From Thermoactinomyces mirandus (lineage in GTDB: Bacteria > Bacillota > Bacilli > Thermoactinomycetales > Thermoactinomycetaceae): a stretch of DNA of 64,000 nucleotides. The stretch is taken from positions 1 to 64,000 of the forward strand of contig NZ_JACEOL010000009.1 in NCBI RefSeq assembly GCF_013868055.1. The letters are read 5' to 3'. The position numbers and the translations under genes are program-made. Numbering within the stretch: position 1 is the first letter of the stretch; each line of letters begins with the position of its first letter. Positions 47,271 to 56,536 of this stretch are shown piece by piece. The notes beneath the pieces were generated by a model that was not told the DNA's origin, ran no database searches, and saw nothing but the letters and a program-made list of their open reading frames with translations.

Positions 47271-47918
47271 GTGAATCAATTCAATCAGCAACAGGAAAAC
47301 AGGACTGTCAATCCTTCCGTTCCCCCCCAATTAAACCATGGCGCCCATGAAGTGCTGGATGTGCATGAACTGCTGTCAGCCGCACAAAACGCAATGAACC
47401 AGTACCGGGTGCTGGAACAGCAATGTACCTGCCAGGAACTCCGCGACATCATCCATCGCCAATACCGGTTCATGGCACAGGAATACAACACGTTGCTGGA
47501 ATGTTTAACAACCGGAAAAGATCCGTCCATGCCGACGGCCCAATACAAAATGCAGCAAGGAAACAATGTGGAATACGGGCTGAAACCGGGCCAGCCAAAG
47601 AAACCGATTCAGTCCCCGGCTGAATTTAATAATGAACACATTTCCGCACAAATGATGACACTGATGAAAACCTCCGCTGCGGACAAAGCCAGAGCAGCCT
47701 GTGAAGTAACAAACCCGGTGGTGCGCCGCGTGATTGCCGACAGCGTCCCCAATTGCTGTGAAATGGCCTATGAGATTTTCCTTTACCAGAACAAGAAGGG
47801 GTATTATCAGGTTCCACAATTCCCGGCAAACGTCATGCAAACAATGATTGCTTCTTACGCACCGGCAACCCCGTCAGGAAACACGGCCCCGCCCAATCCC
47901 CAAGGACCCGTACAATGA
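47271..47918 (+). CDS. Spore coat protein, CotF family
   Basis: A 215-residue protein. GTG 47271 is 7 bases after AAAGGAGG. An Asn/Gln/Pro-rich head (NQFNQQQENRTVNPSVPPQL) precedes two helical CotF-type repeats: VHELLSAAQNAMNQYRVLEQ and a second unit around KTSAADKARAACEVTNPVVR with FLYQNKKGYYQVPQFP. Several Cys and Tyr residues fit crosslinking in the coat. The tail is Pro-rich. CotF proteins are made in the mother cell under SigK/GerE in B. subtilis; this is consistent with a spore-forming host. Confidence 0.82.
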   Translation: MNQFNQQQENRTVNPSVPPQLNHGAHEVLDVHELLSAAQNAMNQYRVLEQQCTCQELRDIIHRQYRFMAQEYNTLLECLTTGKDPSMPTAQYKMQQGNNVEYGLKPGQPKKPIQSPAEFNNEHISAQMMTLMKTSAADKARAACEVTNPVVRRVIADSVPNCCEMAYEIFLYQNKKGYYQVPQFPANVMQTMIASYAPATPSGNTAPPNPQGPVQ

Positions 47919-47946
47919 GAAATCGCTCCAGTCAAGGAGCGATTTC
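47919..47946 (+). terminator. Terminator of the CotF-like gene
   Basis: GAAATCGCTCC (47919-47929), a 6-base loop and GGAGCGATTTC. A perfect 11-bp stem right after the stop. Confidence 0.75.
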
Positions 47947-48052
47947 CTCCATAAAACAGCATCGTTAAAGAGCAATGATGTAAAATTCGATGTTTTCATC
48001 AGTTCTTGATACATATTTTCAGCCGAGTTTGAACCAAGAAAAGAAGAATCTA

Positions 48053-49035
48053 ATGAAAAAATTAATTTCGACATTCGTATTGAGTTCTTATTAACTATTT
48101 CGCCTTTATCCAGTACTTTTGCTGCTTCGGACATTTTTGACAACTATGAGGAACTGTCAGCGCATTATCAGAAGAGAAAAGACTTTGTAATTGAAACCCG
48201 GTCAAGACCAAATGACGTAATTATCCTGGCGGTCCACAGTGGAAAGATCGAAAAGGGAACTGATGAACTTGCGAAAGCAATTGCAAAAAATGACCACAGT
48301 TACTATATTTTTGAAGCTTTGATCTATGAAGATTCAAACAAAGACAAGCGGAATGATCTGCATTTAACATCGAAAAATTTTGATGAACCAACTGCATTGA
48401 AAATGACAGCACAAAAAAACAGGGTCGTTTCCATTCATGGTGCAAAAGGGACAGAAAAAATAGTTTACACGGGTGGAACCAATCCAAACCCAATGAACAA
48501 CATTTCGAAAAAATTGTCCGCTGCCGGTTTCCGCATTGAAACGACCCCTGAAGATCTTAATGGGAACCATCCAAAAAATATCGCAAATAAAAGCAGAAAC
48601 CTGCAAGGAGCACAAATGGAACTGACTACTGCTTTGAGGGAAGAGTTGTTAGATAATCCATCCCAGATGAATAAGTTTGCTGATGCTGTTCGGTCAGCAA
48701 TTACAATTTCTAATTCCTATCCTGATGGCCGAACCTATGATTTTGGAAACGACAGTTTCTCAAACTCGGTTTGGCCCAATAGTGGAAACCCTTTTTATCT
48801 AACCAGCGATGACTTTATTCGCGGGGTTCAGAGTCCTGTAGATCCAAAGCTTAACGGATACATCCGCTTTAACTTCTACGACCAAAATGGAAAATTGCTT
48901 TTGTCCAGATCCACTCAGGAAGTAGGTCATCGGTGGTTCATTCATCCGACTGGCCTCAAAACGGGATACTACAAAATCGAGATAGAAAACGTTTCAGGTC
49001 ATCCGGCATGGGTATATGGTGGATTAGTTTATTAA
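48053..49035 (+). pseudogene. Poly-gamma-glutamate hydrolase family protein, frameshifted in the signal peptide
   Basis: ATG 48053 begins a signal peptide (MKKLISTFVLSS) that stops after 13 codons. Deleting a T in TTCTTTATTA explains it, and the other frame continues LLTISPLSSTFAASD and the whole mature protein. The mature part matches the PghP/YjqB (DUF867) zinc hydrolases: VIILAVHSGKIEKGTDELAK, HLTSKNFDEP, VVSIHGAKGTEKIVYTGG and RNLQGAQMELTTALREEL. These enzymes cut the poly-gamma-glutamate capsule. A C-terminal extension of about 105 residues (from NSYPDGRTYDFGND on) looks like a beta-sandwich and is unusual. With only one lesion, a read error or recent inactivation are both possible. Confidence 0.82.
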
Positions 49036-49081
49036 GCGAGGAAGTTAAAAATGGATGGACAGCTTCCTGATTAGATAACAG

Positions 49082-49107
49082 AGAGCCGCTATGGATGTGG
49101 CGGCTCT
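49082..49107 (+). terminator. Terminator of the hydrolase gene
   Basis: AGAGCCGC, a 10-base loop, GCGGCTCT and then TTCCTTGTTTTTT. Confidence 0.8.
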
Positions 49108-49251
49108 TCCTTGTTTTTTAAAATGGTCCCAAAGGGATTTGTTTTACCATTTAATCAAAACAGGAAATTTCAGACTTCCTATAAATTTTTATTTATTAAA
49201 GATAAAAATTTAATCTCAATATAAATAAAAAGCGTAAATCAAAACAGGTCA

Positions 49252-49845
49252 TTACACTTTACGGCTTCTTTGCTTTTTTTGGTTTTCCATTTCCTGTACC
49301 AGGTCATGCACTTGTTCCCAATCTGTAATTCTTTTCAGCGGGACGGGGAAAAGGCGATTATAGACTGCATCCACAATAACGACAGGCACCTTGTTTTTCA
49401 CCAGGTTTTCCAAATGATTCGGAGCATCTTCAAAAAACAGCTCAACCCCCAGTATTTTGGCGACTTTGGCTTTATCCTGCGCATTCATGACCAGATTATC
49501 CCCGGTATAGGGAAATCCGTATTTTTTCAGCCATTTTCGGGTGATTGCCTCGATGTTTTTGGTCCCGGGCCGTGCCGTTATGAAATAGATCCGATGCCCT
49601 TCATCAGCCAGTTCATTCAAAACCCTGGCCGCATTTTGCAGAGGGACGCCAATCCGATAAATTTCTTCTTCCAGGCTGCGCCAAAGCTTTCTTCCCTCCT
49701 GGGGCGTCAGTCCGTAAGCCTGGTCCAGATAGAATTCCCTGACATCTTCCACCTTTACCGTCCTGTTCAGTTTCCGGTTGTAAACTTTTACCGCCGCGCG
49801 CTGGGTATCTTTGATCGTGTTATCTATATCCACACCAATAACCAT
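49252..49845 (-). CDS. HAD-family 5'(3')-nucleotidase-like protein
   Basis: A 197-residue HAD phosphatase of the 5' nucleotidase NT5C type, related to B. subtilis YqfW. HAD motif I is MVIGVDIDNTIKDTQRAAVK (nucleophile Asp 6), motif II is RIYFITARPGTKN, and motif III/IV is ELFFEDAPNHLENLVKN. ATG 49845 follows AGGCGGGG; the long frame to 50007 runs through the 6S RNA gene and is not used. The basic tail QKKQRSRKV is unremarkable. The likely role is nucleotide pool control. Confidence 0.85.
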   Translation of the reverse strand: MVIGVDIDNTIKDTQRAAVKVYNRKLNRTVKVEDVREFYLDQAYGLTPQEGRKLWRSLEEEIYRIGVPLQNAARVLNELADEGHRIYFITARPGTKNIEAITRKWLKKYGFPYTGDNLVMNAQDKAKVAKILGVELFFEDAPNHLENLVKNKVPVVIVDAVYNRLFPVPLKRITDWEQVHDLVQEMENQKKQRSRKV

Positions 49846-49907
49846 TGGTTTTCCCCGCCTCTTCTGGTTGCATTCCCATTTTTTCCAGATAAATAAAGGA
49901 TATACAT

Positions 49908-50093
49908 AAAAAAAGAGCCCCGTTATGCCGTGCTCCGTTTGTTTTGAACCTGCTCTCAGCAGGTGGGTATCCTGCACCCATGTCTGAAGGTCCCCCCAAA
50001 GGGGCATCCTCGCGCAATGGGTGACACAGATTCCCTATGTTCGGGTGTTGGCTCAAAACATCCCGGCGGACACGTACATCGCAGGACTCATTT
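49908..50093 (-). ncRNA. ssrS: 6S RNA (SsrS)
   Basis: On the minus strand GAGTCCTG near the 5' end pairs with CGGGGCTC at the 3' end, and further out-of-bubble pairing (ATGT with GCAT) extends the closing stem. The RNA then has the long, partly paired hairpin with bulges expected for 6S RNA (TTTTGAGCCAACACCC on one side, TTCAAAACAAACGGAGCA on the other) and ends in a T run. Length about 180 bases. A perfect-spacing SigA promoter precedes it. In B. subtilis 6S-1 (bsrA) lies at the same place beside aspS. 6S RNA traps SigA-RNA polymerase in stationary phase. Confidence 0.82.
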
Positions 50094-50100
50094 TGTTATT

Positions 50101-50129
50101 ATTTTAACAGACTTTTAGAGATTTATCAA
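50101..50129 (-). promoter_or_regulatory. SigA promoter of 6S RNA
   Basis: On the minus strand TTGATA (50124-50129), a 17-base spacer and TAAAAT (50101-50106), 8 bases before the inferred 6S start. A near-consensus vegetative promoter. Confidence 0.8.
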
Positions 50130-50143
50130 GCAAAGACCATGTT

Positions 50144-51922
50144 TTAAACCCTTGCCCTGGACTTGATTTCAATATGAAGTTCGTCCAGTTGTTCCTTTTC
50201 CACCGGAGATGGCGCATCGGTCAACAGGCAGGTGGCATTTGCCGTTTTCGGAAATGCGATACATTCACGCAGATTGTTCCTTTTTGCCAGCAGCATGACA
50301 ATCCGGTCAAATCCGAACGCGATTCCGCCGTGTGGCGGTGCCCCGTATTCAAAGGCCTCCAGCAAAAAGCCGAATTTCTCTTTTGCTTCATCCGGAGAGA
50401 TTCCAAGCGTCCTGAACATTTTCTCCTGGATTTCCCGGCGGTAAATCCGCTGGCTTCCGCCCCCGATCTCATATCCGTTCAACACCATATCATAGGCTTT
50501 GGCCCGTACTTTGCCAGGCTCCCGGTCCAGCAAGGGAATATCCTCTTCCACAGGCATGGTAAAGGGATGATGCATCGCATAATAACGGCCATCTTCCTCA
50601 GAGTATTCGAGCAGCGGGAAGTCCGTGATCCAGGCAAAACGGTAGGCATTTTCATCGATGAGGCCAAGCTTCTCCCCCAGTTGCAGCCTTAATTGCCCCA
50701 GCACCTGTGCAGCCAGATCCGGTTGGTCAGCGACAAAGAAGAGCAAATCTCCCGTTTTGGCGCCGGTTATTTCCCGGATCGCCTCGACTTCCTTTTCGGA
50801 CAGGAATTTGGCGACCGATCCTTTGACACCCTCTTCCTTGAAAGCAATCCATGCAAGCCCTTTGGCGCCAAGTTTCTGCGCCGCCTTGTTCCAGTTGTCG
50901 ATCTCCTTGCGGCTCCAGTCTGCACAGCCTTCCGCCATAACTGCTTTTACCTTTCCGCCATGTTGAATGGTATTTGCGAACACCTTAAATGAAGTATTCT
51001 CAAGAGCGGAAGACAAATCTTTAATTTCCATGCCGAAGCGCAGATCCGGCTTATCCGATCCATAACGCTCCATCGCCTCCTGGTAAGTCAGACGCGGGAA
51101 AGGAGTCGGCACTTCTATTCCGATTGTCTCTTTAAATACCTCAACCATCATTTGCTCCATGAGTTCCTGGAATGTTTCTGCCGGCAAAAACGACGCTTCA
51201 ATATCGATCTGTGTAAATTCCGGCTGGCGGTCGGCACGCAGGTCTTCATCCCGAAAACAGCGTGCAAACTGGAAATAGCGTTCCATGCCCGCCACCATGA
51301 ATAACTGCTTAAACAATTGCGGGGATTGAGGCAGCGCGTAAAATTCCCCTTCATGAACCCGGCTCGGCACCAGGTAATCGCGTGCCCCTTCCGGTGTGCT
51401 TTTCGTCAACATCGGGGTTTCCAATTCCATGAAACCATGTTTATCCAGGAAACGGCGAACCACTTGCATCGCTTTGTGCCGTACGCGCAGGGTCTCCAGC
51501 ATTTTCGGACGACGCAGGTCCAGATAGCGGTATTTCAACCGGATCGATTCATCGATCTCTTCACGGTCGCTGATCATAAAGGGAGGGGTCTTGGCCGGGT
51601 TGAACACATGGATTGCTTTTCCGTAAACTTCAATTTCTCCCGTTTTCAATTTTGGATTCACATTTTCGGGAGCACGCTCAACAACCGTCCCCTCCACCGC
51701 CAGGACATACTCGCTCCGCACTTGCTCAGCAACAGCCACCGCTTCCGGGGAAATATCCGGATTAAACACCACTTGCACCAGCCCGGACCGGTCGCGCAAG
51801 TCGACAAAGATCAGCCCTCCCAGATCGCGGCGTTTTTGCACCCATCCGTTCAGAATGATCGTTTTTCCAGCCAACTCTTTCGTGCATTGGGAAACATAAT
51901 GTGTACGATAAACCCTTTCCAC
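50144..51922 (-). CDS. aspS: Aspartyl-tRNA synthetase
   Basis: A 592-residue class IIb synthetase of the bacterial type. The N-terminal OB fold binds the anticodon ([20 protein letters not shown]). Motif 2 is [20 protein letters not shown] (about 216-235). A GAD insertion domain covers about 285-420, and motif 3 is [20 protein letters not shown] (about 526-545). The start is GTG 51922, a few bases after AGGAGGGG and 2 bases past the hisS stop, so aspS is cotranscribed with hisS from the T-box promoter. The bacterial-type architecture with its insertion domain does not by itself tell whether the enzyme also charges tRNA-Asn. Confidence 0.96.
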   Translation of the reverse strand: MERVYRTHYVSQCTKELAGKTIILNGWVQKRRDLGGLIFVDLRDRSGLVQVVFNPDISPEAVAVAEQVRSEYVLAVEGTVVERAPENVNPKLKTGEIEVYGKAIHVFNPAKTPPFMISDREEIDESIRLKYRYLDLRRPKMLETLRVRHKAMQVVRRFLDKHGFMELETPMLTKSTPEGARDYLVPSRVHEGEFYALPQSPQLFKQLFMVAGMERYFQFARCFRDEDLRADRQPEFTQIDIEASFLPAETFQELMEQMMVEVFKETIGIEVPTPFPRLTYQEAMERYGSDKPDLRFGMEIKDLSSALENTSFKVFANTIQHGGKVKAVMAEGCADWSRKEIDNWNKAAQKLGAKGLAWIAFKEEGVKGSVAKFLSEKEVEAIREITGAKTGDLLFFVADQPDLAAQVLGQLRLQLGEKLGLIDENAYRFAWITDFPLLEYSEEDGRYYAMHHPFTMPVEEDIPLLDREPGKVRAKAYDMVLNGYEIGGGSQRIYRREIQEKMFRTLGISPDEAKEKFGFLLEAFEYGAPPHGGIAFGFDRIVMLLAKRNNLRECIAFPKTANATCLLTDAPSPVEKEQLDELHIEIKSRARV

Positions 51923-51924
51923 TC

Positions 51925-53214
51925 CTAACCCCTCCTGCAGTTTTCCTTGATGTATGAAATAAACTGATCCAGGTCAATCGTTTCCTGTTTTCCGGATTCC
52001 TGGTGTTTGACATTGATTTTGCCCTGCTTCAGTTCATCGTCACCCAATATGGCCACAAATCTGGCTCCATTCCGATCGGCCTGTTTGAATTGGGCCTTCA
52101 TTTTCCGGTTCATGTAATCCCGGTCAGCTTTCACCCCTGCCCGTCTCAAGGCTTCCAGCCATTTCATGCCGGCCGCTTTCGCCGCCTCGCCCAGCGTGAT
52201 CAGGTAACAGTCAAGCCTTTTTTGCACAGGGATCTCCACGTTTTGCTCCTCCAGGGCCAAAAGTACCCGTTCCATACCGATCCCGAAGCCAAAGCCGGGC
52301 AGATCGGGTCCGCCAAATTCACCGATCAGCCTGTCATACCGGCCGCCTCCGCCGATAGAACCGGCCTGCGCTCCCGGAATGTCCACCACATATTCAAACG
52401 CGGTATGTGTATAATAATCCAGCCCCCGCACCAGGCGGTCATTTACGACATAAGGAACCTCCAGCACATCGAGGTACTTTCTGACCTGCCCGAAGTGCTG
52501 CTCCGCCGCAACACTCAGAGAATCCAGGATGGAAGGCGCATTCCGCGCGATTTCCTTTGTTTTAGGATCTTTGCTGTCCAGAATGCGGAGCGGATTTTTA
52601 TACAGGCGGTCCCGGGCTTCCCTGGCCAGCTGTTCCTTGTACGGTTCAAAGTAGTCAATCAGTTTTTTCCGGTATCTGGCGCGGGTTTCGGGATCCCCGA
52701 CACTGTTGATCTCCACGCGGACTCTTGTCAGGCCAAGCGCTTCAAAATAATGGATGCCAAGCGCGATCACTTCCGCGTCCAGGGCAGGGTCGGCGCTGCC
52801 AAACACCTCCACGCCAAACTGGTGAAACTGGCGTCTTCTTCCTGCCTGCGGGTTTTCATAACGAAACATCGGCCCGATGTAATACCACTTGGTCGGCTGC
52901 GGTTCGGCAAAAACCTTTTTCTCCACAAAGGAGCGGACAACGCCGGCCGTTCCTTCCGGTCGGAGGGACAACAGGCGTTCCCCGCGATCCTGAAACGTAT
53001 ACATCTCTTTTTCCACAATATCTGTCGCTTCGCCGACACCCCGCTGGAAAAGTTCCGTATGTTCAAACAAAGGCGTGCGAATTTCCTGGTATCCGTAAAG
53101 ATGGCAGGTTTTGCGTGCCATCTCTTCGATCCATTGCCATTTTTCGGCCTCGGCCGGAAGAATGTCATCCGTCCCGCGAGGAATGGAATATTTTAGTGCT
53201 GCTTGATATTTCAT
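51925..53214 (-). CDS. hisS: Histidyl-tRNA synthetase
   Basis: A 429-residue class II synthetase. Family motifs are [20 protein letters not shown] at the N-terminus, [17 protein letters not shown], then [20 protein letters not shown] (motif 2, about 108-127), [14 protein letters not shown] (His A box, about 255-268) and [15 protein letters not shown]; motif 3 is [16 protein letters not shown]. The anticodon-binding domain fills the last 95 residues. ATG 53214 follows AGGAGGTTAG at 9 bases. It is first in the hisS-aspS operon behind a T-box. Confidence 0.97.
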   Translation of the reverse strand: MKYQAALKYSIPRGTDDILPAEAEKWQWIEEMARKTCHLYGYQEIRTPLFEHTELFQRGVGEATDIVEKEMYTFQDRGERLLSLRPEGTAGVVRSFVEKKVFAEPQPTKWYYIGPMFRYENPQAGRRRQFHQFGVEVFGSADPALDAEVIALGIHYFEALGLTRVRVEINSVGDPETRARYRKKLIDYFEPYKEQLAREARDRLYKNPLRILDSKDPKTKEIARNAPSILDSLSVAAEQHFGQVRKYLDVLEVPYVVNDRLVRGLDYYTHTAFEYVVDIPGAQAGSIGGGGRYDRLIGEFGGPDLPGFGFGIGMERVLLALEEQNVEIPVQKRLDCYLITLGEAAKAAGMKWLEALRRAGVKADRDYMNRKMKAQFKQADRNGARFVAILGDDELKQGKINVKHQESGKQETIDLDQFISYIKENCRRG

Positions 53215-53262
53215 GGAATGCTAACCTCCTGTAATCAGCCATACTCTGATCTTGCCGAAATT

Positions 53263-53512
53263 AAAAAATCTCCCGCCACTGACCTTTTGTCAGGGACGAG
53301 AGATTGGTTTAACGATTCCCGTGGTGCCACCCCAATTGAAAACAATACGTTTTCCACTCGTACCCGTTATCGCCGGGATGACGTCCAAGTCTACTAACCA
53401 GCAGCTGGCGTTCGGTTAGATCCTCCAGGTGTCTTTCATTGCCTCGTCACACAGGGTCCTTCCAGCCTGCGGGAACCCCTCTCTGTCTGCTCGTCAGACA
53501 ACTACTTTTCCC
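53263..53512 (-). promoter_or_regulatory. T-box riboswitch of the hisS-aspS operon
   Basis: The minus strand has the T-box sequence TGGGGTGGCACCACGGGAAT (53315-53334 on plus) and a terminator of GTCAGTGGCGGGAGATT type with T6 at 53263-53306. Stem I lies about 53400-53512. In the specifier region GAAAGACACCTGG (53425-53437) the triplets GAC (Asp) and CAC (His) overlap by one base. Uncharged tRNA-His, and perhaps tRNA-Asp, would relieve termination. Confidence 0.92.
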
Positions 53513-53667
53513 TTCATTGTGCAAATATTCATTTCCGAAGGATTTGATTAATAATTTTAATGACCAAAGCCCCGTTTGTCAAGAAAAAAATTGATTTTTT
53601 TATGGTGAACTATGTTATAGTTAACACAATCACATAATTATTTCATGTTTAGACAGGAGTGATTCAT

Positions 53668-54048
53668 ATGAGACTGTTTGTGATCCTGGGGAGCATCAAT
53701 ATGGCTATCGCCATCTCCATGGGCGCATTTGGTGCGCACGGACTGGCTGGCCAGGTCACTGAAAAAATGCTGACGACCTGGAACACCGGTGCCGAATATC
53801 ACCTGATTCACGCCTTGGCGCTGGTCGTGGTCGGGCTTTTGCTTGGCAAGGCATCTGGCGCTTCCCCGCTTCTGGCCACTGGAGGATGGCTCCTGTTTGC
53901 GGGCATCGTCCTGTTCTCAGGAAGCTTGTATACTCTTGTCCTGACCAATATCAGCAATTTGGGAATGATCACCCCGTTTGGCGGTGTCAGCTTTGTCATT
54001 GGCTGGCTCATCATCGCCCTTGCGGCGGGTAAAAAGGCAATTGGTTAA
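53668..54048 (+). CDS. DUF423 membrane protein (YwdK-like)
   Basis: A 126-residue protein with four membrane helices: LFVILGSINMAIAISMGAFG, HLIHALALVVVGLLLG, LLFAGIVLFSGSLYTLVL and MITPFGGVSFVIGWLIIALA. The GAFGAHGL motif at about residues 17-24 is the family mark. ATG 53668 follows AGGAG; the extra MIH of the longer frame lacks a site. Function unknown. A TTGATT/TTATAG promoter-like pair lies about 60 bases upstream. Confidence 0.9.
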   Translation: MRLFVILGSINMAIAISMGAFGAHGLAGQVTEKMLTTWNTGAEYHLIHALALVVVGLLLGKASGASPLLATGGWLLFAGIVLFSGSLYTLVLTNISNLGMITPFGGVSFVIGWLIIALAAGKKAIG

Positions 54049-54258
54049 GCTGGCTTTTGCAAAGTTTCTTTTCTGTTTTTTTATTATTTGAAATTATTGA
54101 CCAAGGCCAATTTTTCTGGTCAATAGCACATTTGGTCTTACCCCTGCCAGGAAGACATAACCATAGTTCTGTTCGATACAGAACTATGGTCTGATTGTAA
54201 ATAACTATTACAGGGAACGGTTTTAAAAACCCGTTTCCGTTTTGATCCATTCAAAAAA
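54049..54258. other. Downstream region of the DUF423 gene with two hairpins
   Basis: ATTGACCA/TGGTCAAT (about 54096-54122) with Ts in the loop, and a perfect 13-bp stem ACCATAGTTCTGT (54160-54172) / ACAGAACTATGGT (54178-54190) with a 5-base loop and no T tract. The first may terminate the DUF423 gene. The second is unexplained. Confidence 0.5.
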
Positions 54259-54432
54259 TCAGGTGCATTTTTTATAAATATATACAAAATGGGCCAATAT
54301 TCCTGCCACAAGCCAAACTGCAGCAGCAATATATGCCTCCAACAATTTCCTGATACCCGCAATTTCGTGTATATAACCCTGCCATACCAAAGAGCAGAAA
54401 CAGGTTATTACCATTTTGAGTTCCATGATCAT
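54259..54432 (-). CDS. Possible small two-helix membrane protein
   Basis: 57 residues from ATG 54432, with hydrophobic segments LKMVITCFCSLVWQGYI and YIAAAVWLVAGILAHFVYIY separated by a short charged turn and ending in YKKCT. No convincing ribosome binding site precedes it, and the frame is open further upstream without a clear start. It may be a real small gene, a remnant, or chance. Confidence 0.3.
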   Translation of the reverse strand: MIMELKMVITCFCSLVWQGYIHEIAGIRKLLEAYIAAAVWLVAGILAHFVYIYKKCT

Positions 54433-54631
54433 GTCCGGGCAGTCGAGATAAATATGTCCTGGTTGAACTGCAAATGGATTGCTTGATCCCGGAATGAGGG
54501 AGCGGTTGAAGAAACCATACTGGTGGTGCTGTTTGTACAGGAGCGGGCACAAGCTTCCACAGGCAAAACTGCAGGCTTAAGAACTCCAGTCAGACAATTT
54601 CCATCTGTTCCTTTGGCATGGATCAAATATG

Positions 54632-55153
54632 TTACCGGTACACCCGAATGTAAGAAATCTGGTCATTCCAGCCATCACCCACATTTACGATATCCAGCCC
54701 GGGCCCGAAGGTTTTGCATGGCTCGCCTCCATCCCGGTGGTAACAAACCTGTGTTCCGGAACTTTTTCTGGCTGTTTTCAAAGAGGAAACCCCGTCATTG
54801 TAATGGCTGTTATTGAAGTTTGTGTAATACCCCACCGGAGTAGTATATTTCCACCCTCCAAAATAAGCGTGCTCAAATGATTCTGTAGCATAGTCTGATG
54901 CTTGTGCACGAATCCCGTCAGTCTCCCTGGACCATTTTTCCCTGAATTTCTTTTCGGCAGCCAGGTAATCTGCTTTGGTTTTGTAGCTGTGAATGTCTCC
55001 ATTCGTGTCTACAATCTGATAGGGAACCTTACCCAAATCTGCATGGTTCACCTGAACAACGGTTTTAGCGCCCGTAACAGGAACGGTACCAAAAACAAGC
55101 GAAAACGCAAAAGCAAAGGCAAGAAAAAGCGAAGCCTTACCCTTTCCCATCAT
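54632..55153 (-). CDS. Secreted protein with C-terminal beta/gamma-crystallin-like region
   Basis: A 173-residue exported protein. A clean signal peptide (KASLFLAFAFAFSLVFGTVP, cleavage near VTGA-K) is followed by a short charged helical region (YKTKADYLAAEKKFREKW). The C-terminal part EHAYFGGWKYTT and GDGWNDQISYIRVYR has the aromatic-glycine pattern and the final WNDxISxxRV of crystallin folds. The two Cys in VCYHRDGGEPCK could form a disulfide. ATG 55153 has GGGAGGGAGA upstream; TTG 55159 is an alternative. Such proteins in Bacillales include peptidase inhibitors and Ca2+-binding coat or matrix proteins; which applies is unknown. Confidence 0.65.
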   Translation of the reverse strand: MMGKGKASLFLAFAFAFSLVFGTVPVTGAKTVVQVNHADLGKVPYQIVDTNGDIHSYKTKADYLAAEKKFREKWSRETDGIRAQASDYATESFEHAYFGGWKYTTPVGYYTNFNNSHYNDGVSSLKTARKSSGTQVCYHRDGGEPCKTFGPGLDIVNVGDGWNDQISYIRVYR

Positions 55154-55510
55154 GTCCAATTCTCCCTCCCGAAAATGTTTGGATTTTTACCGATTTACAC
55201 AATGCGTCTCCTTTTCCTCGATTTGGTTACGCCATTATTTTAACATTTTTCTTAATTTTATTGCAACATTAATTTTGAATATTCAGTTTGTGCAGAACTG
55301 ACGGTGAACCATTGAAGCAGGAATCCCGCTACTAACAACTGCTAAAGTTCAAAACCGGCTCACAGGAACAGTACAAGTTTCTGTTTCAGAAAGGGCCTTG
55401 ACAAGAGGAGCAGGTTCGCTCGATCCATCAAGCCGGGGAACTTGGGCATGCTTACGATGTTATTTTACACCGGGATGGTGGTTGCCCTGCGAGTCCATTA
55501 AAATCGACAA
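55154..55510. other. Region between the secreted protein gene and the CRISPR array
   Basis: The first 130 bases are AT-rich and probably hold the promoter of the secreted protein gene. The remainder has no gene and no further recognisable repeat unit; it is the trailer side of the array. Confidence 0.4.
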
Positions 55511-56536
55511 GCTTCAATTCCTTGTAGGTACGATCCAAACAATCCCTGGCGACCCTTCGAAGCCGGGGCGTGATCCGTTTCAATTCCTTATAGGTACGAT
55601 CCAAACGGCTTTAAAAGGTATCGGCTCCGTGGCTGGGCGGAAGTTTCAATTCCTTATAGGTACGATCCAAACCGACCAAGTTGTCGCGGAGTCGCTCGTT
55701 TTTGGAATGTTTCAATTCCTTATAGGTACGATCCAAACCCGAATATCGCAAAATTGCTTGAGCAAGAAGAGAGGGGTTTCAATTCCTTATAGGTACGATC
55801 CAAACCTAAGCTAAACGAATTAATCGCCGCGTTGCAGGGACAAGTTTCAATTCCTTATAGGTACGATCCAAACTTAGCTTTAACGACTTCATATGCTCTC
55901 CGATCATCAGTTTCAATTCCTTATAGGTACGATCCAAACTGATTTGAAGAAAAATGTCCTGGACAGGTTTGTTCTGTTTCAATTCCTTATAGGTACGATC
56001 CAAACACTTCTTTGACGGTGAACCACTCCCTCACTGGATAGTTTCAATTCCTTATAGGTACGATCCAAACGCCATAGCTCCCGAATACTTTAGGAAGTCC
56101 TCAGACGGTTTCAATTCCTTATAGGTACGATCCAAACTTTGACTAGCTTCGGGAGTGCGTCTACATACGTACTGGTTTCAATTCCTTATAGGTACGATCC
56201 AAACCGCGCTGCAACCAGCCATTATCCCTTTTCTGGTGTGTGTTTCAATTCCTTATAGGTACGATCCAAACCCAGGGAGATCCATTTCCCTGGTCGAAAT
56301 TTTGCTAGTTTCAATTCCTTATAGGTACGATCCAAACGGTAGTAATTTAGCACTCTTATTGCACTTTTGGGGGGTTTCAATTCCTTATAGGTACGATCCA
56401 AACGAACTACTGGAGGAGATTTTGAACTATGGCTCGAGGGTTTCAATTCCTTATAGGTACGATCCAAACAAAGAAAAAGATGTGGTCCTAGATCTTTCCA
56501 AACGGAGTTTCAATTCCTTATAGGTACGATCCAAAC
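55511..56536 (-). CRISPR. CRISPR array, 16 repeats and 15 spacers
   Basis: A 30-base repeat that begins GTTTCAATTCC, contains TTATAGG and ends ACGATCCAAAC on the plus strand occurs at 55577, 55643, 55709, 55776, 55844, 55910, 55976, 56041, 56108, 56175, 56242, 56308, 56374, 56440 and 56507. A degenerate copy with two changes sits at 55511-55540. Spacers are 35-38 bases and all different. Read on the minus strand the repeat ends ATTGAAAC, the usual 8-base crRNA 5' handle of many I-B and III systems in thermophilic Firmicutes. The degenerate copy marks the old end, so transcription is leftwards from a leader at 56537 onward. No cas gene is in the window. Confidence 0.98.

Noticed and set aside
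49846-50007. N-terminal extension of the HAD nucleotidase
   Set aside because: Runs through the 6S RNA gene; the ATG at 49845 has a proper binding site and begins the HAD fold.
52003-53196. 397-codon frame opposite hisS
   Set aside because: Antisense shadow; no ribosome binding site or protein family pattern.
55398-55814. Frames through the CRISPR repeats
   Set aside because: Repeated peptide (QFLIGTIQT) is just the translated CRISPR repeat.
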